Assembly (NCBI GenBank): GCA_018384365.1
Contig: JAHAYX010000054.1
Coordinates: 62,001 to 126,000, forward strand
Length of the DNA stretch: 64,000 bases
Direction: 5' to 3'
Origin: Clostridiaceae bacterium
Lineage (GTDB): Bacteria > Bacillota > Clostridia > Oscillospirales > QAMX01
Positions 42,329 to 51,399 of the stretch are shown here, one piece after another. A program made the position numbers and the translations under genes. Each line of letters begins with the position of its first letter. Position 1 is the first letter of the stretch. The notes beneath the pieces were generated by a model. That model had not been told where the DNA came from, ran no database searches, and was given only the letters and a program-made list of their open reading frames with translations.

Positions 42329-43621
42329 ATGAAAAGGACATCTGTAATCGGAATATGGATTCTGGTACTTTTGCTGCTGTTTACGTCGTGTACGGGCGAA
42401 AACGCTGGTATGCCGGAAATGTCGGACCAGGCGGCTGCTGCGCCGGAGACCGGCGGCACAGAAGATACGGGAGAGACAGAAAAACCTACACCGGATGCTG
42501 AACCGGCGCAGGCGCCATACCTGCCCGGCTGGGACGAGGAGGTGCCGTCGCTCTGTGAGACCTATGACGGGGTTTTCCGCGTCGGTGCGGCGGTGAACAC
42601 TGCACAGCTCCGGGAAGGCACGGATTTTTACCGCCTCATCACCCGGCATTACAACACGTTTGTGACCGAAAATGAGATGAAGCCGATGTATTTGAATCCG
42701 TCGGAGGGAACGTTCTGTTTTGACGCTGCGGACCGCTTTGTGGAATTCGGCGAGGAGAATGACGTGCTTCTGCGCGGCCATACGCTGGTATGGCATTCTC
42801 AGGCCCCCGACTGGTGGTTCCTGGGCGAGGACGGCGGCCGCGCCGAAAGCGAGCAGCTGCTGGCCCGCCTGGAAGAGTATATTACGACCGTTGTTTCCCG
42901 CTATAAGGGCCGCATCCATACCTGGGATGTTGTGAATGAAGCGGTTTCCGATTCAAACGGCGGGCTCCGCCGCGACAGCGAGTCCTCGCAGTATGCGTCC
43001 ATTATTGGGGATCTGGATGGGGACGGCAAAGATACGGACTATATCGAAAAGGCGTTTTACTGGGCTGACGCCGCCGACCCGGACGCGCAGCTGATCCTTA
43101 ACGATTATAGTCTGGAAAGCGACGTGAATAAGCTGAACGCCTTCTACAAACTGGCGAAAGAACTGCTGGAAAAGGGTGTTCCGATTGACGGCGCGGGAAT
43201 TCAGGCGCATATCCAGATTGGATATCCCTCCATTGCCGTGTTTGAAATGGCAATTGAAAAACTTGCGGAACTGAAAGAGATAAGCCCGGATTTTACGGTG
43301 CAGATTACGGAACTGGATGTATCTATTTTTGACTGGGGAGACCAGAGCACCGAAAAGGAACTGACTCCGGAGCTGCAGACAAAGCTGGCGGAGCGCTATG
43401 CCGATCTGTTTGAGATGTTCCGGCGTCAGGCAGAGAAGGGAAATCTCGACATGGTGGTGACCTGGGGCGTGTATGACGGCCGGAGCTGGCTGGATAACTA
43501 CCCCGTATCGGGGCGGACGAATGCACCGCTGCTTTTCGACCGTCAGATGTATACAAAACCGGCCTTCTGGGGCGTGATCGACCGGGCTTTGATCCCGGAC
43601 GCCGTGGCAGAAATGCCATGA
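42329..43621 (+). CDS. GH10 endo-1,4-beta-xylanase, lipoprotein
   Basis: 430 residues from the ATG at 42329 (AGGAGG 6 bases upstream). Lipobox LFTSC at residues 16-20, then a Glu/Thr/Pro linker to about residue 65, then a complete GH10 barrel. Landmarks: TENEMKP, LRGHTLVWHSQ, acid/base E204 in WDVVNEAV, nucleophile E328 in QITELDVS, and DGRSWL near the end. It cuts xylan backbones at the cell surface. No binding module is attached. Products may be handled by the isomerase gene upstream. Confidence 0.95.
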   Translation: MKRTSVIGIWILVLLLLFTSCTGENAGMPEMSDQAAAAPETGGTEDTGETEKPTPDAEPAQAPYLPGWDEEVPSLCETYDGVFRVGAAVNTAQLREGTDFYRLITRHYNTFVTENEMKPMYLNPSEGTFCFDAADRFVEFGEENDVLLRGHTLVWHSQAPDWWFLGEDGGRAESEQLLARLEEYITTVVSRYKGRIHTWDVVNEAVSDSNGGLRRDSESSQYASIIGDLDGDGKDTDYIEKAFYWADAADPDAQLILNDYSLESDVNKLNAFYKLAKELLEKGVPIDGAGIQAHIQIGYPSIAVFEMAIEKLAELKEISPDFTVQITELDVSIFDWGDQSTEKELTPELQTKLAERYADLFEMFRRQAEKGNLDMVVTWGVYDGRSWLDNYPVSGRTNAPLLFDRQMYTKPAFWGVIDRALIPDAVAEMP

Positions 43622-43637
43622 CAAGGCAAATAAAACG

Positions 43638-43678
43638 AAAAGGCTTCCGCCGGAATCATTTCGGCGGAAGCCTTTTTT
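43638..43678. terminator. bidirectional terminator
   Basis: AAAGGCTTCCGCCG pairs with CGGCGGAAGCCTTT over a 9-base loop; T-runs on both strands serve the xylanase and the convergent CDF gene. Confidence 0.9.
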
Positions 43679-43682
43679 AAAC

Positions 43683-44852
43683 TTACATCACATAGGACTT
43701 ATCAACCTGGATGACCGTGAAGTAATTCGGATATTTCTCCTGAATTTTCTTCGTGATGAGGTCGATAGCCTCCTGATCCGTGAGCTGGACGTCCATGGGC
43801 ACGACGACGTCAAAAATCAGGTTCGTGTGGGTGCGGCCGGTTACCATCCGGAAATCGTGAACGGTCAGCTTCGGATGAATGCTGTGCGCAATTTCGGCAA
43901 CCTCACTCCGCAGCTGTGTGATGGCCTCGTTGTTTGTCTCGATCGGGTCCATATGTATCGTGGCATCACAGCCCAATTTGCTGCGCAGTTCCCGTTCGAT
44001 CAGGTCGATTTTGTCATGCAGGGCAAAGATATCGCCATTTCCGTTGACTTCTCCGTGCAGGGAAACCATAATGCGGCCGGGACCGTAATCGTGAACGATC
44101 AGGTCGTGCATACCGACGATTTCCTCGTGAGACATGACGATGTCGTGCACCTGCTTGACAAAGTCCGGATCCGGGGGATTGCCGAGCAGGGGACTGAGCG
44201 TTTCGCGCGCGGCGCTGTATCCGGCAAACAGGATGAAGCAGGCCACCGCAACGCCGCACCAGCCGTCGATGTTGATGCCGGTGAAGCGCATGATGAGAAT
44301 GGCAATCAGGACAAATGTGGTTGCAATTGCATCGCTCAGGCTGTCTGTTGCCGTGGCACGCATTGCCGCGGAATCAATCCGCCTGGAAATACGGCGATTA
44401 TAGAAGCTCATATAAAGCTTGACGCAGATGGAAACAACCAGAATGAGGATGGAGAGCAGACTGGTATCGATATCGTCGGGGTGCAGGATCTTTTCAATGG
44501 AGCTTTTGCCGAGCTCGAAGCCCATCAGGATGATGGCGGCCGAAACGATAAAGCCGGAGATATATTCAATCCGTCCGTGGCCGAAGGGATGGTCTGCATC
44601 CGGCTTCATGCCGGCAAATTTGAAGCCGATCAGCGTGATGAGCGAGGAACCGGCATCGGAAAGGTTGTTGAACGCATCGCTCATGATGGCGATGGAACCG
44701 CACTGCAGGCCGGCCAGATATTTTCCGAGGAAAAGCAGGATATTCAAGCAGATCCCCACAATGCTGGCCAGTATGCCGTAAGACCGGCGGACCTTTTGAT
44801 CGCCGACGTTCGCGTAGTCTTTAATAAATAGTCGGGAAAGCAACGTAATCAT
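43683..44852 (-). CDS. cation diffusion facilitator metal exporter
   Basis: 389 residues. Six membrane helices (about 20-220) with metal-site motifs SDAFNNLSDAGSS and TDSLSDAIATT; HPFGHGRIEY is the conserved loop. The C-terminal cytosolic ferredoxin-like domain (about 225-385) is longer than in FieF and ends with a second small domain. It exports Zn2+, Fe2+ or Mn2+ in exchange for H+. DAFNN (with Asn where zinc-specific members have His) leans towards Mn/Fe. Monocistronic. Confidence 0.93.
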   Translation of the reverse strand: MITLLSRLFIKDYANVGDQKVRRSYGILASIVGICLNILLFLGKYLAGLQCGSIAIMSDAFNNLSDAGSSLITLIGFKFAGMKPDADHPFGHGRIEYISGFIVSAAIILMGFELGKSSIEKILHPDDIDTSLLSILILVVSICVKLYMSFYNRRISRRIDSAAMRATATDSLSDAIATTFVLIAILIMRFTGINIDGWCGVAVACFILFAGYSAARETLSPLLGNPPDPDFVKQVHDIVMSHEEIVGMHDLIVHDYGPGRIMVSLHGEVNGNGDIFALHDKIDLIERELRSKLGCDATIHMDPIETNNEAITQLRSEVAEIAHSIHPKLTVHDFRMVTGRTHTNLIFDVVVPMDVQLTDQEAIDLITKKIQEKYPNYFTVIQVDKSYVM

Positions 44853-44997
44853 AACAAAAAACCTCTATTCATTCTGATTCATTCATTGCGGCATTGGATT
44901 CTCTCCATCATACTATAAACTGTAAGAACCGTCAATAGTTTTCCATGTGATTTTGAAAACAGGAACGGCGGCAGGAAGAGTGGAAGAGAAAGGAAAG

Positions 44998-45029
44998 AAA
45001 AACGCCTGCCGGAATAGCACCGGCAGACG
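44998..45029 (-). terminator. terminator of the DUF1015/DUF2441 pair
   Basis: Minus strand CTGCCGG, 7-base loop, CCGGCAG, then GCGTTTTT. Confidence 0.75.
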
Positions 45030-45056
45030 CTGCTGCGCAGGGAAAAGAAAGGGGAC

Positions 45057-45626
45057 TCAGATGTTTTCCCGGATTTCTTCGACGATTTCCAGAACCTCGA
45101 TGTCACCGGCTGCAAGCGTTTCCCAGATCGGCGGCTCCCCGTCCACATTCGGCAGGTTTTGCCAATAATGATCTGCCATGGCACGGTTTTCCGCTTTGTT
45201 CAAGGAAGGGGAAAAGCAATTGTTGGCGTCCCCCACGAAGATACTGCCGCGCACCTTCAGCTTGACAATATGATAGGTGGGCCGCTTCCAGTCCACAAAG
45301 AGCTGGCTCCACAGTTTGGAGTCGGAGAGCAGCTGCGATACGTACAGGCAGGAGAGTCGGGAAGGATAGTCCGGGTATTTTTCGCGTCTGACTTCCTCAA
45401 GCGCCAGTTCGCGCAGCGCAACAGCCGTGTGGTGTTCCAGCGCTGCGGCGTCAAAACGCTCCGGGTGCGCATAAATTTCTTCCACGATCGGCCTTTTTTC
45501 CATGACACGGCGCCAGACACCGTTGTGATGCGTTTCGTCAAAGAAAATGTGCTGGCCGATATGCATAGGCCGGTCGGTCACAACATGATAAGCCGTGAAT
45601 TCCGGCGGTGTGCAGTTCTGATGCAT
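45057..45626 (-). CDS. DUF2441-like protein of unknown function
   Basis: 189 residues, no signal or membrane segment. The opening FTAYHVVTDRPMHIGQHIFFDETHHNGVWRRV matches my memory of DUF2441 proteins (mono-ADP-ribosyltransferase-like fold has been suggested for similar families, but I cannot confirm it here); later KLKVRGSIFVGDANN is notable. It lies 16 bases after the DUF1015 gene and shares its terminator, so they are an operon. Confidence 0.6.
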   Translation of the reverse strand: MHQNCTPPEFTAYHVVTDRPMHIGQHIFFDETHHNGVWRRVMEKRPIVEEIYAHPERFDAAALEHHTAVALRELALEEVRREKYPDYPSRLSCLYVSQLLSDSKLWSQLFVDWKRPTYHIVKLKVRGSIFVGDANNCFSPSLNKAENRAMADHYWQNLPNVDGEPPIWETLAAGDIEVLEIVEEIRENI

Positions 45627-45642
45627 AAAAGAGAGTCCTCTC

Positions 45643-46911
45643 TCAATACTGAAAATGATTAAAAAGCAGACCTGTCAGAATTTTCGGGTAAAAATAAGTG
45701 GATTTCTGCGGCATTTTGTCACCCGCCAGCGCAACGTCCTTGATCTGACGCACGCGCGTGGGGTTGATGATAAACGCGGCCTGTGCGCGGCCCGCGTCCA
45801 CTTCAGCAATCGCCTCCGCCGCGTCACGCGTATAGCGCAGATTTTCTCCACGCGCCATATTTTCGCGGTCGATGCCGAAGCACGGTTCGAGGATCAGGCT
45901 GTGCAGGATGGCAACGTCCAGCCCGCAGTAAGCGGCGGAACGGTCCGGCGCGGCGGCAGACATTGCCGCAGGATCGGTCAGCGTCAGGAGCCAGGCTTTG
46001 CTGCCTGCATAAAAGACAAAAGCGGGCGCTTCCGCCTGCGCAAGCAGGGCATTCATTTCCTCCGTCCGGATTTCACGCGCGGCAAACGTCCCGGCCAGCG
46101 CAGCAAGTGTCTTTTTGGCGCTGAAATCGGAAAGTCCGAACAAAATACGGTGCGTCGGCAGGACGACAAGGCCCGGCTGGTCGATATCGACCAGCATCAT
46201 CATCACGCAGTCTGCATTGCCTGCATCCCCTTTTGTCTCGCGCAGGTAATTGCGGTAATTGATCGCGGTTTCATAGCGGTGATGTCCGTCTGCGATGAAG
46301 AGCTGATGCCCGGCAAAGGCATCAGTCAGGGCTGAACACTGTGCCTCGTCGCTTTCGATCCACAGACGGTGGGTCACGCCGTCGGCATAGGTGAATGCAA
46401 TATCGGGGCGGCGCGCAGCCATGCGGTCGATTTTCGGCGTAATGGTGTGCTCGTCGTCGATATACATGGAATACACCTGGCTGAAGTTGCAGCCGGTGGC
46501 AACCATCAGGTCAAAACGGTCCTTTTTTGCTTTGGAAAGCGTTTCTTCATGCGGCAGTACAATTCCTTTGGAAAACTCCTCCAGTACAACGCGCGCAATG
46601 ACGCCGCGCAGGGAATAGGTTCGGCCACCGACGGAGAATTCCTCCTCGTAGACATAGAAAGCGTCGCGGTCGCGGATTTCCAAAACGCCCTCGTCCAGCC
46701 ATTTCTTCAATGTGGCGGCGGCATTGGCATACCGCGCCGCGCCTTCGCCCGGCGCCAGCTCCAGACGGATTGCGTTGTGCGGTTCCTCCTGATAGAGCCG
46801 TGCCTGCTCGGCAGGCGGGATGATATCATACGGCGGGCAGCAGAGCTTTGCCAGCTCCGCCGGACGGTTTTCATGAAACATCATTGCGCGAAACGGTCTT
46901 ACTTCGGCCAT
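45643..46911 (-). CDS. DUF1015 family protein
   Basis: 422 residues. The start is VRPFRAMMF followed by CCPPYDIIPPAE, typical of DUF1015; the middle has YRYETAINYRNY next to ADGHHRYE, a His-rich core, and MMMLVDIDQPGLVVLPTHR. These proteins are conserved in anaerobes and often lie near serA/serC; a serine-kinase-type role has been proposed from ParB-like relatives. Genes of serine biosynthesis are not adjacent here. First gene of an operon with the DUF2441-like gene. Confidence 0.85.
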   Translation of the reverse strand: MAEVRPFRAMMFHENRPAELAKLCCPPYDIIPPAEQARLYQEEPHNAIRLELAPGEGAARYANAAATLKKWLDEGVLEIRDRDAFYVYEEEFSVGGRTYSLRGVIARVVLEEFSKGIVLPHEETLSKAKKDRFDLMVATGCNFSQVYSMYIDDEHTITPKIDRMAARRPDIAFTYADGVTHRLWIESDEAQCSALTDAFAGHQLFIADGHHRYETAINYRNYLRETKGDAGNADCVMMMLVDIDQPGLVVLPTHRILFGLSDFSAKKTLAALAGTFAAREIRTEEMNALLAQAEAPAFVFYAGSKAWLLTLTDPAAMSAAAPDRSAAYCGLDVAILHSLILEPCFGIDRENMARGENLRYTRDAAEAIAEVDAGRAQAAFIINPTRVRQIKDVALAGDKMPQKSTYFYPKILTGLLFNHFQY

Positions 46912-47047
46912 ACATTCACCTCAAAAAAATTTTGGTTTATTTTGAAAATTCCAAGGCACAGAATCCCCGGATATACAGGAACTGGCGTGATAAACTTCCC
47001 GCATTGGGAAATACTAATGGCGTCCCAAAAATGCGGAGGTGCGAAGA

Positions 47048-47215
47048 ATGAATAATTTTGTAAAAGGCGCCGCGGCTGGCCTTCTGGTCGGTTCGGCGGT
47101 CGCAATGATAGCGATACCGATGACACACAAGCAAAGCCCCAGAAAGCGCGTCAGCCGCGCATTGAAATCGATGGGTGACCTCGTCGAGGATATCGGTGGG
47201 GTTTTCCGGGGCTGA
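47048..47215 (+). CDS. small YtxH-like membrane protein
   Basis: 55 residues with GGAGG 9 bases before the ATG. One short hydrophobic Gly/Ala helix (KGAAAGLLVGSAVAMIAIPM), then a basic stretch (HKQSPRKRVSRALK) and an amphipathic end. Such small proteins with a glycine-zipper helix are common in Clostridia near cell-envelope genes; function unknown. It is convergent with mtaB, with only 19 bases between stops. Confidence 0.6.
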   Translation: MNNFVKGAAAGLLVGSAVAMIAIPMTHKQSPRKRVSRALKSMGDLVEDIGGVFRG

Positions 47216-47234
47216 GGCAGGAGAGATCCTGCCT

Positions 47235-48527
47235 TTACATATCGGCAAGCTCTCCCGTGAGATGGTCTCCGTCTGCGGCGGTGATCCGCACGCGGCGAAT
47301 CTGACCCTTTAAGTCCTCCGGATATGCGACGCTGATGGGCAGATAGTTTCTGGTGTGACCCTGTTGTACGCCGGGGACGCCTGCTTCAAAGAGTACGTCG
47401 TCTAAGAGTCCCGCCTGACTGCGCAGGAACGCATCGCGCATTTCTGCGGCAACTGCGGCGGCCTCATGCGCGCGCGCCTCCCGTACAGCGCGCGGCAGCT
47501 GCGTCATGGCGGCAGCCGGCGTACCGGGCCGCTCGGAATACGGAAAGACGTGCATGGCGGAAAAGGAACATTTGCGGAGGAAGGCAAGCGTTTCGGTAAA
47601 TTCCTCCTCTGTTTCGCCGGGGAAGCCCGTGATCAGATCGGCTGTGATGCCTGCATGCGGGAAAAACTCCCGCAGCAGGGAAACGGATTCATAAAACCGC
47701 GCGGTATCATAGCGCCGGTGCATACGCGAGAGGGTGGCGTCGCAGCCAGACTGCAGGGAGAGATGAAAATGCGGCAAAAGATTTGGCAGCGCGGCCATGC
47801 GGCGGCAGAATTCCCGCGTGACTGTGCGCGGTTCCAGCGAGCCCAGATGGATGCGTACTTCCGGCGCTGCCCGGCAAAGCGCTTCCAGCAGATCGGCAAG
47901 CCCGGTACCATCGCGGAAGTCCAGCCCGTAGGAAGAAATCTCAATGCCGGTCAGCACGATTTCCAGATACCCCTCGCCGCGGAGTCGCTGCACCTCCGAA
48001 ACCGCGTCCGCAAGCGGCAGCGAGCGCACATGGCCGCGGGAATAGGGAATCATGCAGTACGTACAGTAGTTGTCGCAGCCGTCCTGCACCTTCAGCAGTG
48101 CGCGGGTGCGGCCCTCAAAGCCGCCGGCCGGCAAAAACTCAAACGCTTCGCCGCGCGCATACGGCGCGACGTGGGTTTCCGGGGAACGTCCGGCAAAAGC
48201 CTGTTCGAGCAGCGTGAGGAACCGTTCGCGGTCCCGCGTGCCAAACACAACGTCGGCGCCGAGCGCGGACGCGGCCTCGGGAGAAACCTGCGCAAAACAG
48301 CCGCAGATGCCGATGACGGCCTCCGGCGCACGCCGGCGGGCGCCGCGCACCATTTGCCGGGATTTGCGGTCGCTCTCCGCCGTAACGGTGCAGGTATTGA
48401 TGACGTAAACATCCGCCGGGGCGGAAAACGGCACGATTTCGTGGCCGCGCGCCCGGGCAAGCTGTTCCAGCGCCTGTGTATCAAACTGATTGGCTTTGCA
48501 GCCAAGCGTGTAAAAAGCAAATTTCAT
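47235..48527 (-). CDS. mtaB: tRNA (N6-threonylcarbamoyl-A37) methylthiotransferase MtaB
   Basis: 430 residues from the ATG at 48527; an in-frame ATG at 48539 is possible, but MKFAFYTLGCKANQ fits the family start. The N-terminal domain binds one [4Fe-4S] through Cys in TLGCKANQ, NTCTVT and GICGCFAQ; the radical-SAM cluster is DGCDNYCTYCMIPYSRG. A TRAM domain should close the protein (about 370-430). MtaB converts t6A37 to ms2t6A37 in tRNAs reading ANN codons. Confidence 0.93.
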   Translation of the reverse strand: MKFAFYTLGCKANQFDTQALEQLARARGHEIVPFSAPADVYVINTCTVTAESDRKSRQMVRGARRRAPEAVIGICGCFAQVSPEAASALGADVVFGTRDRERFLTLLEQAFAGRSPETHVAPYARGEAFEFLPAGGFEGRTRALLKVQDGCDNYCTYCMIPYSRGHVRSLPLADAVSEVQRLRGEGYLEIVLTGIEISSYGLDFRDGTGLADLLEALCRAAPEVRIHLGSLEPRTVTREFCRRMAALPNLLPHFHLSLQSGCDATLSRMHRRYDTARFYESVSLLREFFPHAGITADLITGFPGETEEEFTETLAFLRKCSFSAMHVFPYSERPGTPAAAMTQLPRAVREARAHEAAAVAAEMRDAFLRSQAGLLDDVLFEAGVPGVQQGHTRNYLPISVAYPEDLKGQIRRVRITAADGDHLTGELADM

Positions 48528-48578
48528 GGAATACCCCATTTTATTCGGAATCCTGCAAATTCATGCGAATCATGTTTT

Positions 48579-48607
48579 ATTATAGTATAACTTCCGCTTT
48601 AAAACAA
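48579..48607 (-). promoter_or_regulatory. promoter of mtaB
   Basis: Minus strand TTGTTT (48602-48607), 17-base spacer, TATAAT (48579-48584), 52 bases upstream. Confidence 0.6.
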
Positions 48608-48701
48608 GGCCGAAAACGGTCGGAAAACGCATAAATTCATCGTCCTGACATAGAATACTCCTGTCAAACCGTAAAAATTCCTGTAATATAGGTGGTATTC
48701 T

Positions 48702-49835
48702 ATGAAAAAACTGTTTTTTGCAGTGCTTGCAGCGCTGATGCTCACCGCAGGCACATTTGCCGCGCCGGCGCCGCCGGAAGTTGCCGCGCCCAGCGCGATT
48801 TTGGTGGAGAGAACCTCCGGCACCGTGCTGTATGAGAAGAATTCGCATGAAAAACTGGCCCCTGCCAGCGTGACAAAGATCATGACTATGCTGCTGACGG
48901 TGGAGGCACTGGAACGGGGACAGATCAGACTGGAGGACGAAGTCGTTACTTCCGACCACGCGGCCTCTATGGGCGGTTCCCAGATTTATCTGGAGCCCGG
49001 CGAGCGGATGTCCCTGCACGATATGCTGAAATCCATCGCGGTCAGCTCCGCAAACGATGCCTGTGTTGCGGTGGCGGAACACATCGCGGGAAACGAGGCA
49101 ACTTTTGTCGCCATGATGAATGACCGCGCCGCGGCGCTGGGTATGCAGGACACACATTTTGTCAACTGCTGCGGTCTGGATTCCGAGGAACATTACACGA
49201 CGGCCTATGATATTTCCCTGATGTCCCGCGAGCTTTTAAAACACGAAATGATCCGCGCTTACACGACCATCTGGATGGACACCGTTCGTGGCGGGGAGTT
49301 CGGGCTTTCCAACACCAATAAGCTGGTCCGCTTCTATGACGGAACCACCGGAGTAAAGACCGGTTATACCTCGAAGGCCGGGTACTGCGTTTCCGCATCC
49401 GCAGAGCGGGAGGGGATGGAACTGATTGCCGTCATCATGAAAGCCGACACGTCTCCGCACCGCAATGCGGACGCCTCCGGGCTTTTGAACTTCGGATTTG
49501 CGAACTATGCGGTGGTGGGCCTTGGCGAAGGGGAAAACGGCGCGGAGGAAATCCCTGTCATATTGGGCAGACAGGACTGCGTGAAGGTAGAACTTGCGGA
49601 AAATGCACAGGTGCTGATTGAAAAGGCGCAGGCGCCGAAGGTGGAAAAGCAGCTGGTGCTGGCGGAAAGCCTGGAGGCGCCCGTTGAAAAGGGCCAGAAG
49701 GTGGGAACGCTGGTTTTCTCGCTGGAAGGAGAGCAGCTGGCAGAGGTTCCAGTTGTCGCAGCGGACGCGGTGGAGCGTCTTGGCACAATGGATATCTACG
49801 GCGACATTCTGAAGTCCTTACTTTTGAAGAAATAA
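48702..49835 (+). CDS. D-alanyl-D-alanine carboxypeptidase (DacF/PBP5 type)
   Basis: 377 residues. Signal peptide of about 20 residues ending near TFAAPAPP. Penicillin-binding motifs: S56-V-T-K59 in APASVTKIM, SSAND (SxN), and KTGYTSKAG (KTG). The C-terminal beta-rich domain (about 275-360) and a final amphipathic helix (ILKSLLLKK) attach it to the membrane face. It trims the fifth D-Ala of peptidoglycan stem peptides. Monocistronic. Confidence 0.95.
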   Translation: MKKLFFAVLAALMLTAGTFAAPAPPEVAAPSAILVERTSGTVLYEKNSHEKLAPASVTKIMTMLLTVEALERGQIRLEDEVVTSDHAASMGGSQIYLEPGERMSLHDMLKSIAVSSANDACVAVAEHIAGNEATFVAMMNDRAAALGMQDTHFVNCCGLDSEEHYTTAYDISLMSRELLKHEMIRAYTTIWMDTVRGGEFGLSNTNKLVRFYDGTTGVKTGYTSKAGYCVSASAEREGMELIAVIMKADTSPHRNADASGLLNFGFANYAVVGLGEGENGAEEIPVILGRQDCVKVELAENAQVLIEKAQAPKVEKQLVLAESLEAPVEKGQKVGTLVFSLEGEQLAEVPVVAADAVERLGTMDIYGDILKSLLLKK

Positions 49836-49839
49836 TCCG

Positions 49840-49862
49840 GCGCGCGGACGGTTTCCGCGCGC
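49840..49862 (+). terminator. GC-rich hairpin after dacF
   Basis: GCGCGCGGA pairs with TCCGCGCGC over a 5-base loop; no T-run, so termination is uncertain. Confidence 0.45.
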
Positions 49863-49900
49863 TACATAAGGCTCCTGAAAAATAATTTACATGTTACGCA

Positions 49901-49929
49901 TTGCCACCGTGCAAAATCTGTGTTAAAAT
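49901..49929 (+). promoter_or_regulatory. promoter of the small P-loop ATPase gene
   Basis: TTGCCA (49901-49906), 17-base spacer, TAAAAT (49924-49929), 44 bases before the start codon. Confidence 0.65.
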
Positions 49930-49972
49930 ACAGGTAGTCAGTTCCCCATGACAGAAAAGGAGGAGATGCGAT

Positions 49973-50386
49973 TTGGTTAAGGTAATTGTCGGCAAGAAGG
50001 GTTCAGGCAAGACCAAGATGTTGATTGATATGGTAAATCATGCCGTGGATGAGGATCATGGAAGCATCGTTTGCATAGAGGCAGGACGTAATCTGACTTA
50101 TGATATTAACCACGCGGCACGTTTGATTGATATATGCGATTATCCGCTTGCACCCGGTGTCGACTCTCTGTTTGCTTTTATCTGCGCAGTATACGCACAG
50201 AATTTTGATGTGACAAACATCTTCATCGACAGCCTGCAGAAAGCTGCCCGTGTGGATGATATTGCGGAGTTCGAACGCTTTATCAAGCAGCTCGACGAGT
50301 TCAGTGAGCAGCACCATATCAAGTTTACGGTGATGCTGAGCTGTGATCGCGATGTGGCGGAAGAGCATCTGAGCAAATACTTATAA
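49973..50386 (+). CDS. small P-loop NTPase-like protein
   Basis: 137 residues from a TTG start with AGGAGG 9 bases upstream; the nearby ATG runs into a stop after four codons. Walker A is IVGKKGSGKTKMLID at residues 5-19; the possible Walker B is VTNIFIDSLQKA, with one Asp but no following Glu. The rest looks like a minimal RecA/ASCE core with nothing added. Similar 130-140-residue proteins are common in Clostridia, and I know of no assigned function. Monocistronic with its own promoter and terminator. Confidence 0.75.
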   Translation: MVKVIVGKKGSGKTKMLIDMVNHAVDEDHGSIVCIEAGRNLTYDINHAARLIDICDYPLAPGVDSLFAFICAVYAQNFDVTNIFIDSLQKAARVDDIAEFERFIKQLDEFSEQHHIKFTVMLSCDRDVAEEHLSKYL

Positions 50387-50399
50387 AAGCTGACAGCAG

Positions 50400-50432
50400 G
50401 CGCCGCGCCACAAACGCGGCGCTTTCCTTTTT
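50400..50432 (+). terminator. terminator of the P-loop gene
   Basis: GCGCCGCG pairs with CGCGGCGC over a 7-base loop, followed by a T-rich run. Confidence 0.8.
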
Positions 50433-50505
50433 TACGCCGCATGCGCATAGGGAGAAGCGGCGTGCATATACTGAAAAAGACAAAACTTACGCGAGGTGCT
50501 TGATT

Positions 50506-51240
50506 TTGGGACGCAGACGTTCTGGCGGCTGTTTATACGCAGTTATTTTCTTTATCGCGTTGATTCTCTCCATCCTGCTGCTTGCCGTGATGTTTTCATC
50601 GGTGAAAAGCACGGACGGCGGAACCCTTTTGACCGAAATCCTGGAACGGATTGGCATAGAAAGTAAAAATGAGGATTCCTCCGGTGAGAAAAGCGGGGGA
50701 AGCGGGGCGGGCCGCCCGGGCCTTTCCGGCCAGAACAGCCCGGAGGACGAAACATCGGACTCCGGCATCGCTGCCTTACCTTCCACGGATGCCATCCGTA
50801 TTGAAGTAACGCAGGAAAAACTGCGGGAACTGCTGGAAGCCGCCATGGAGGATTCTTTCCCGCTGACGCTGGACGAAGTGGTGATTTCGGCGGATTCCAC
50901 GCTGACCTTTTCCGGCCGGGCGGAACGCGATCGGTTCCTGGAAATGCTGGAGGATGAAGGTTCGGCGCTTGGTGCGCTGGAACGGATGACGCTGCAGCTG
51001 GCACCGGAGGAAATACCGTTCAGCGCACGGGTCGGCGTGACCTATGACGCAGCGGAAGGGACGATTGCGCTGGAACCCCAGGAACTGACGGTGGCGGAGC
51101 TTTCCATTCCGACGGCGCTGCTGCCGGATGCTCTGGTGGAAAAGCTGAACACGGCGCTGACAGACTTTTTCGCAACCTATGGGCGGACGCCGGCCGGCGT
51201 GACGCTTTATGATGGCTATATGCGCATTTACTTTGAATAA
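50506..51240 (+). CDS. membrane-anchored exported protein of unknown function
   Basis: 244 residues if the TTG at 50506 is used (GAGGTG 7 bases upstream; the TTG at 50500 is too close to the site). A Cys-containing basic N-terminus (RRRSGGCLY), one helix (about 13-32), a low-complexity Ser/Gly/Pro linker to about 90, then a folded domain of about 150 residues outside the cell. The domain has a repeated VTQEKLREL/LDEVVISADSTLTFSG layout that recalls YpmS/LolA-like beta sandwiches, but I cannot assign a family. Lies alone upstream of the rplU operon. Confidence 0.6.
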   Translation: MGRRRSGGCLYAVIFFIALILSILLLAVMFSSVKSTDGGTLLTEILERIGIESKNEDSSGEKSGGSGAGRPGLSGQNSPEDETSDSGIAALPSTDAIRIEVTQEKLRELLEAAMEDSFPLTLDEVVISADSTLTFSGRAERDRFLEMLEDEGSALGALERMTLQLAPEEIPFSARVGVTYDAAEGTIALEPQELTVAELSIPTALLPDALVEKLNTALTDFFATYGRTPAGVTLYDGYMRIYFE

Positions 51241-51286
51241 ATGCGTGGAATCCCGACTAAAACAACGATTTTTTTGAGAAAAAGTG

Positions 51287-51315
51287 TTGACAATTCCCTG
51301 CTCAAATGATATACT
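51287..51315 (+). promoter_or_regulatory. promoter of the rplU-prp-rpmA operon
   Basis: Perfect TTGACA (51287-51292), 17-base spacer, TATACT (51310-51315). Confidence 0.85.
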
Positions 51316-51317
51316 TT

Positions 51318-51399
51318 CAAAGGCCGCATTTGGGCGGGTTATAAGTCGGCTTGCCGCACCCGCCGGAGCGTGACTCTAAAGAAGAAGAGAGGTTATTTC
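51318..51399 (+). ncRNA. L21 (rplU) leader RNA
   Basis: The 80-base leader contains GGGCGGGTTATAAGTCGGC and CCGCACCCGCC, which fold into a short imperfect stem right after the promoter, as in the ribosomal L21 leaders of Firmicutes. Autoregulation by L21 is the probable role. Confidence 0.6.
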
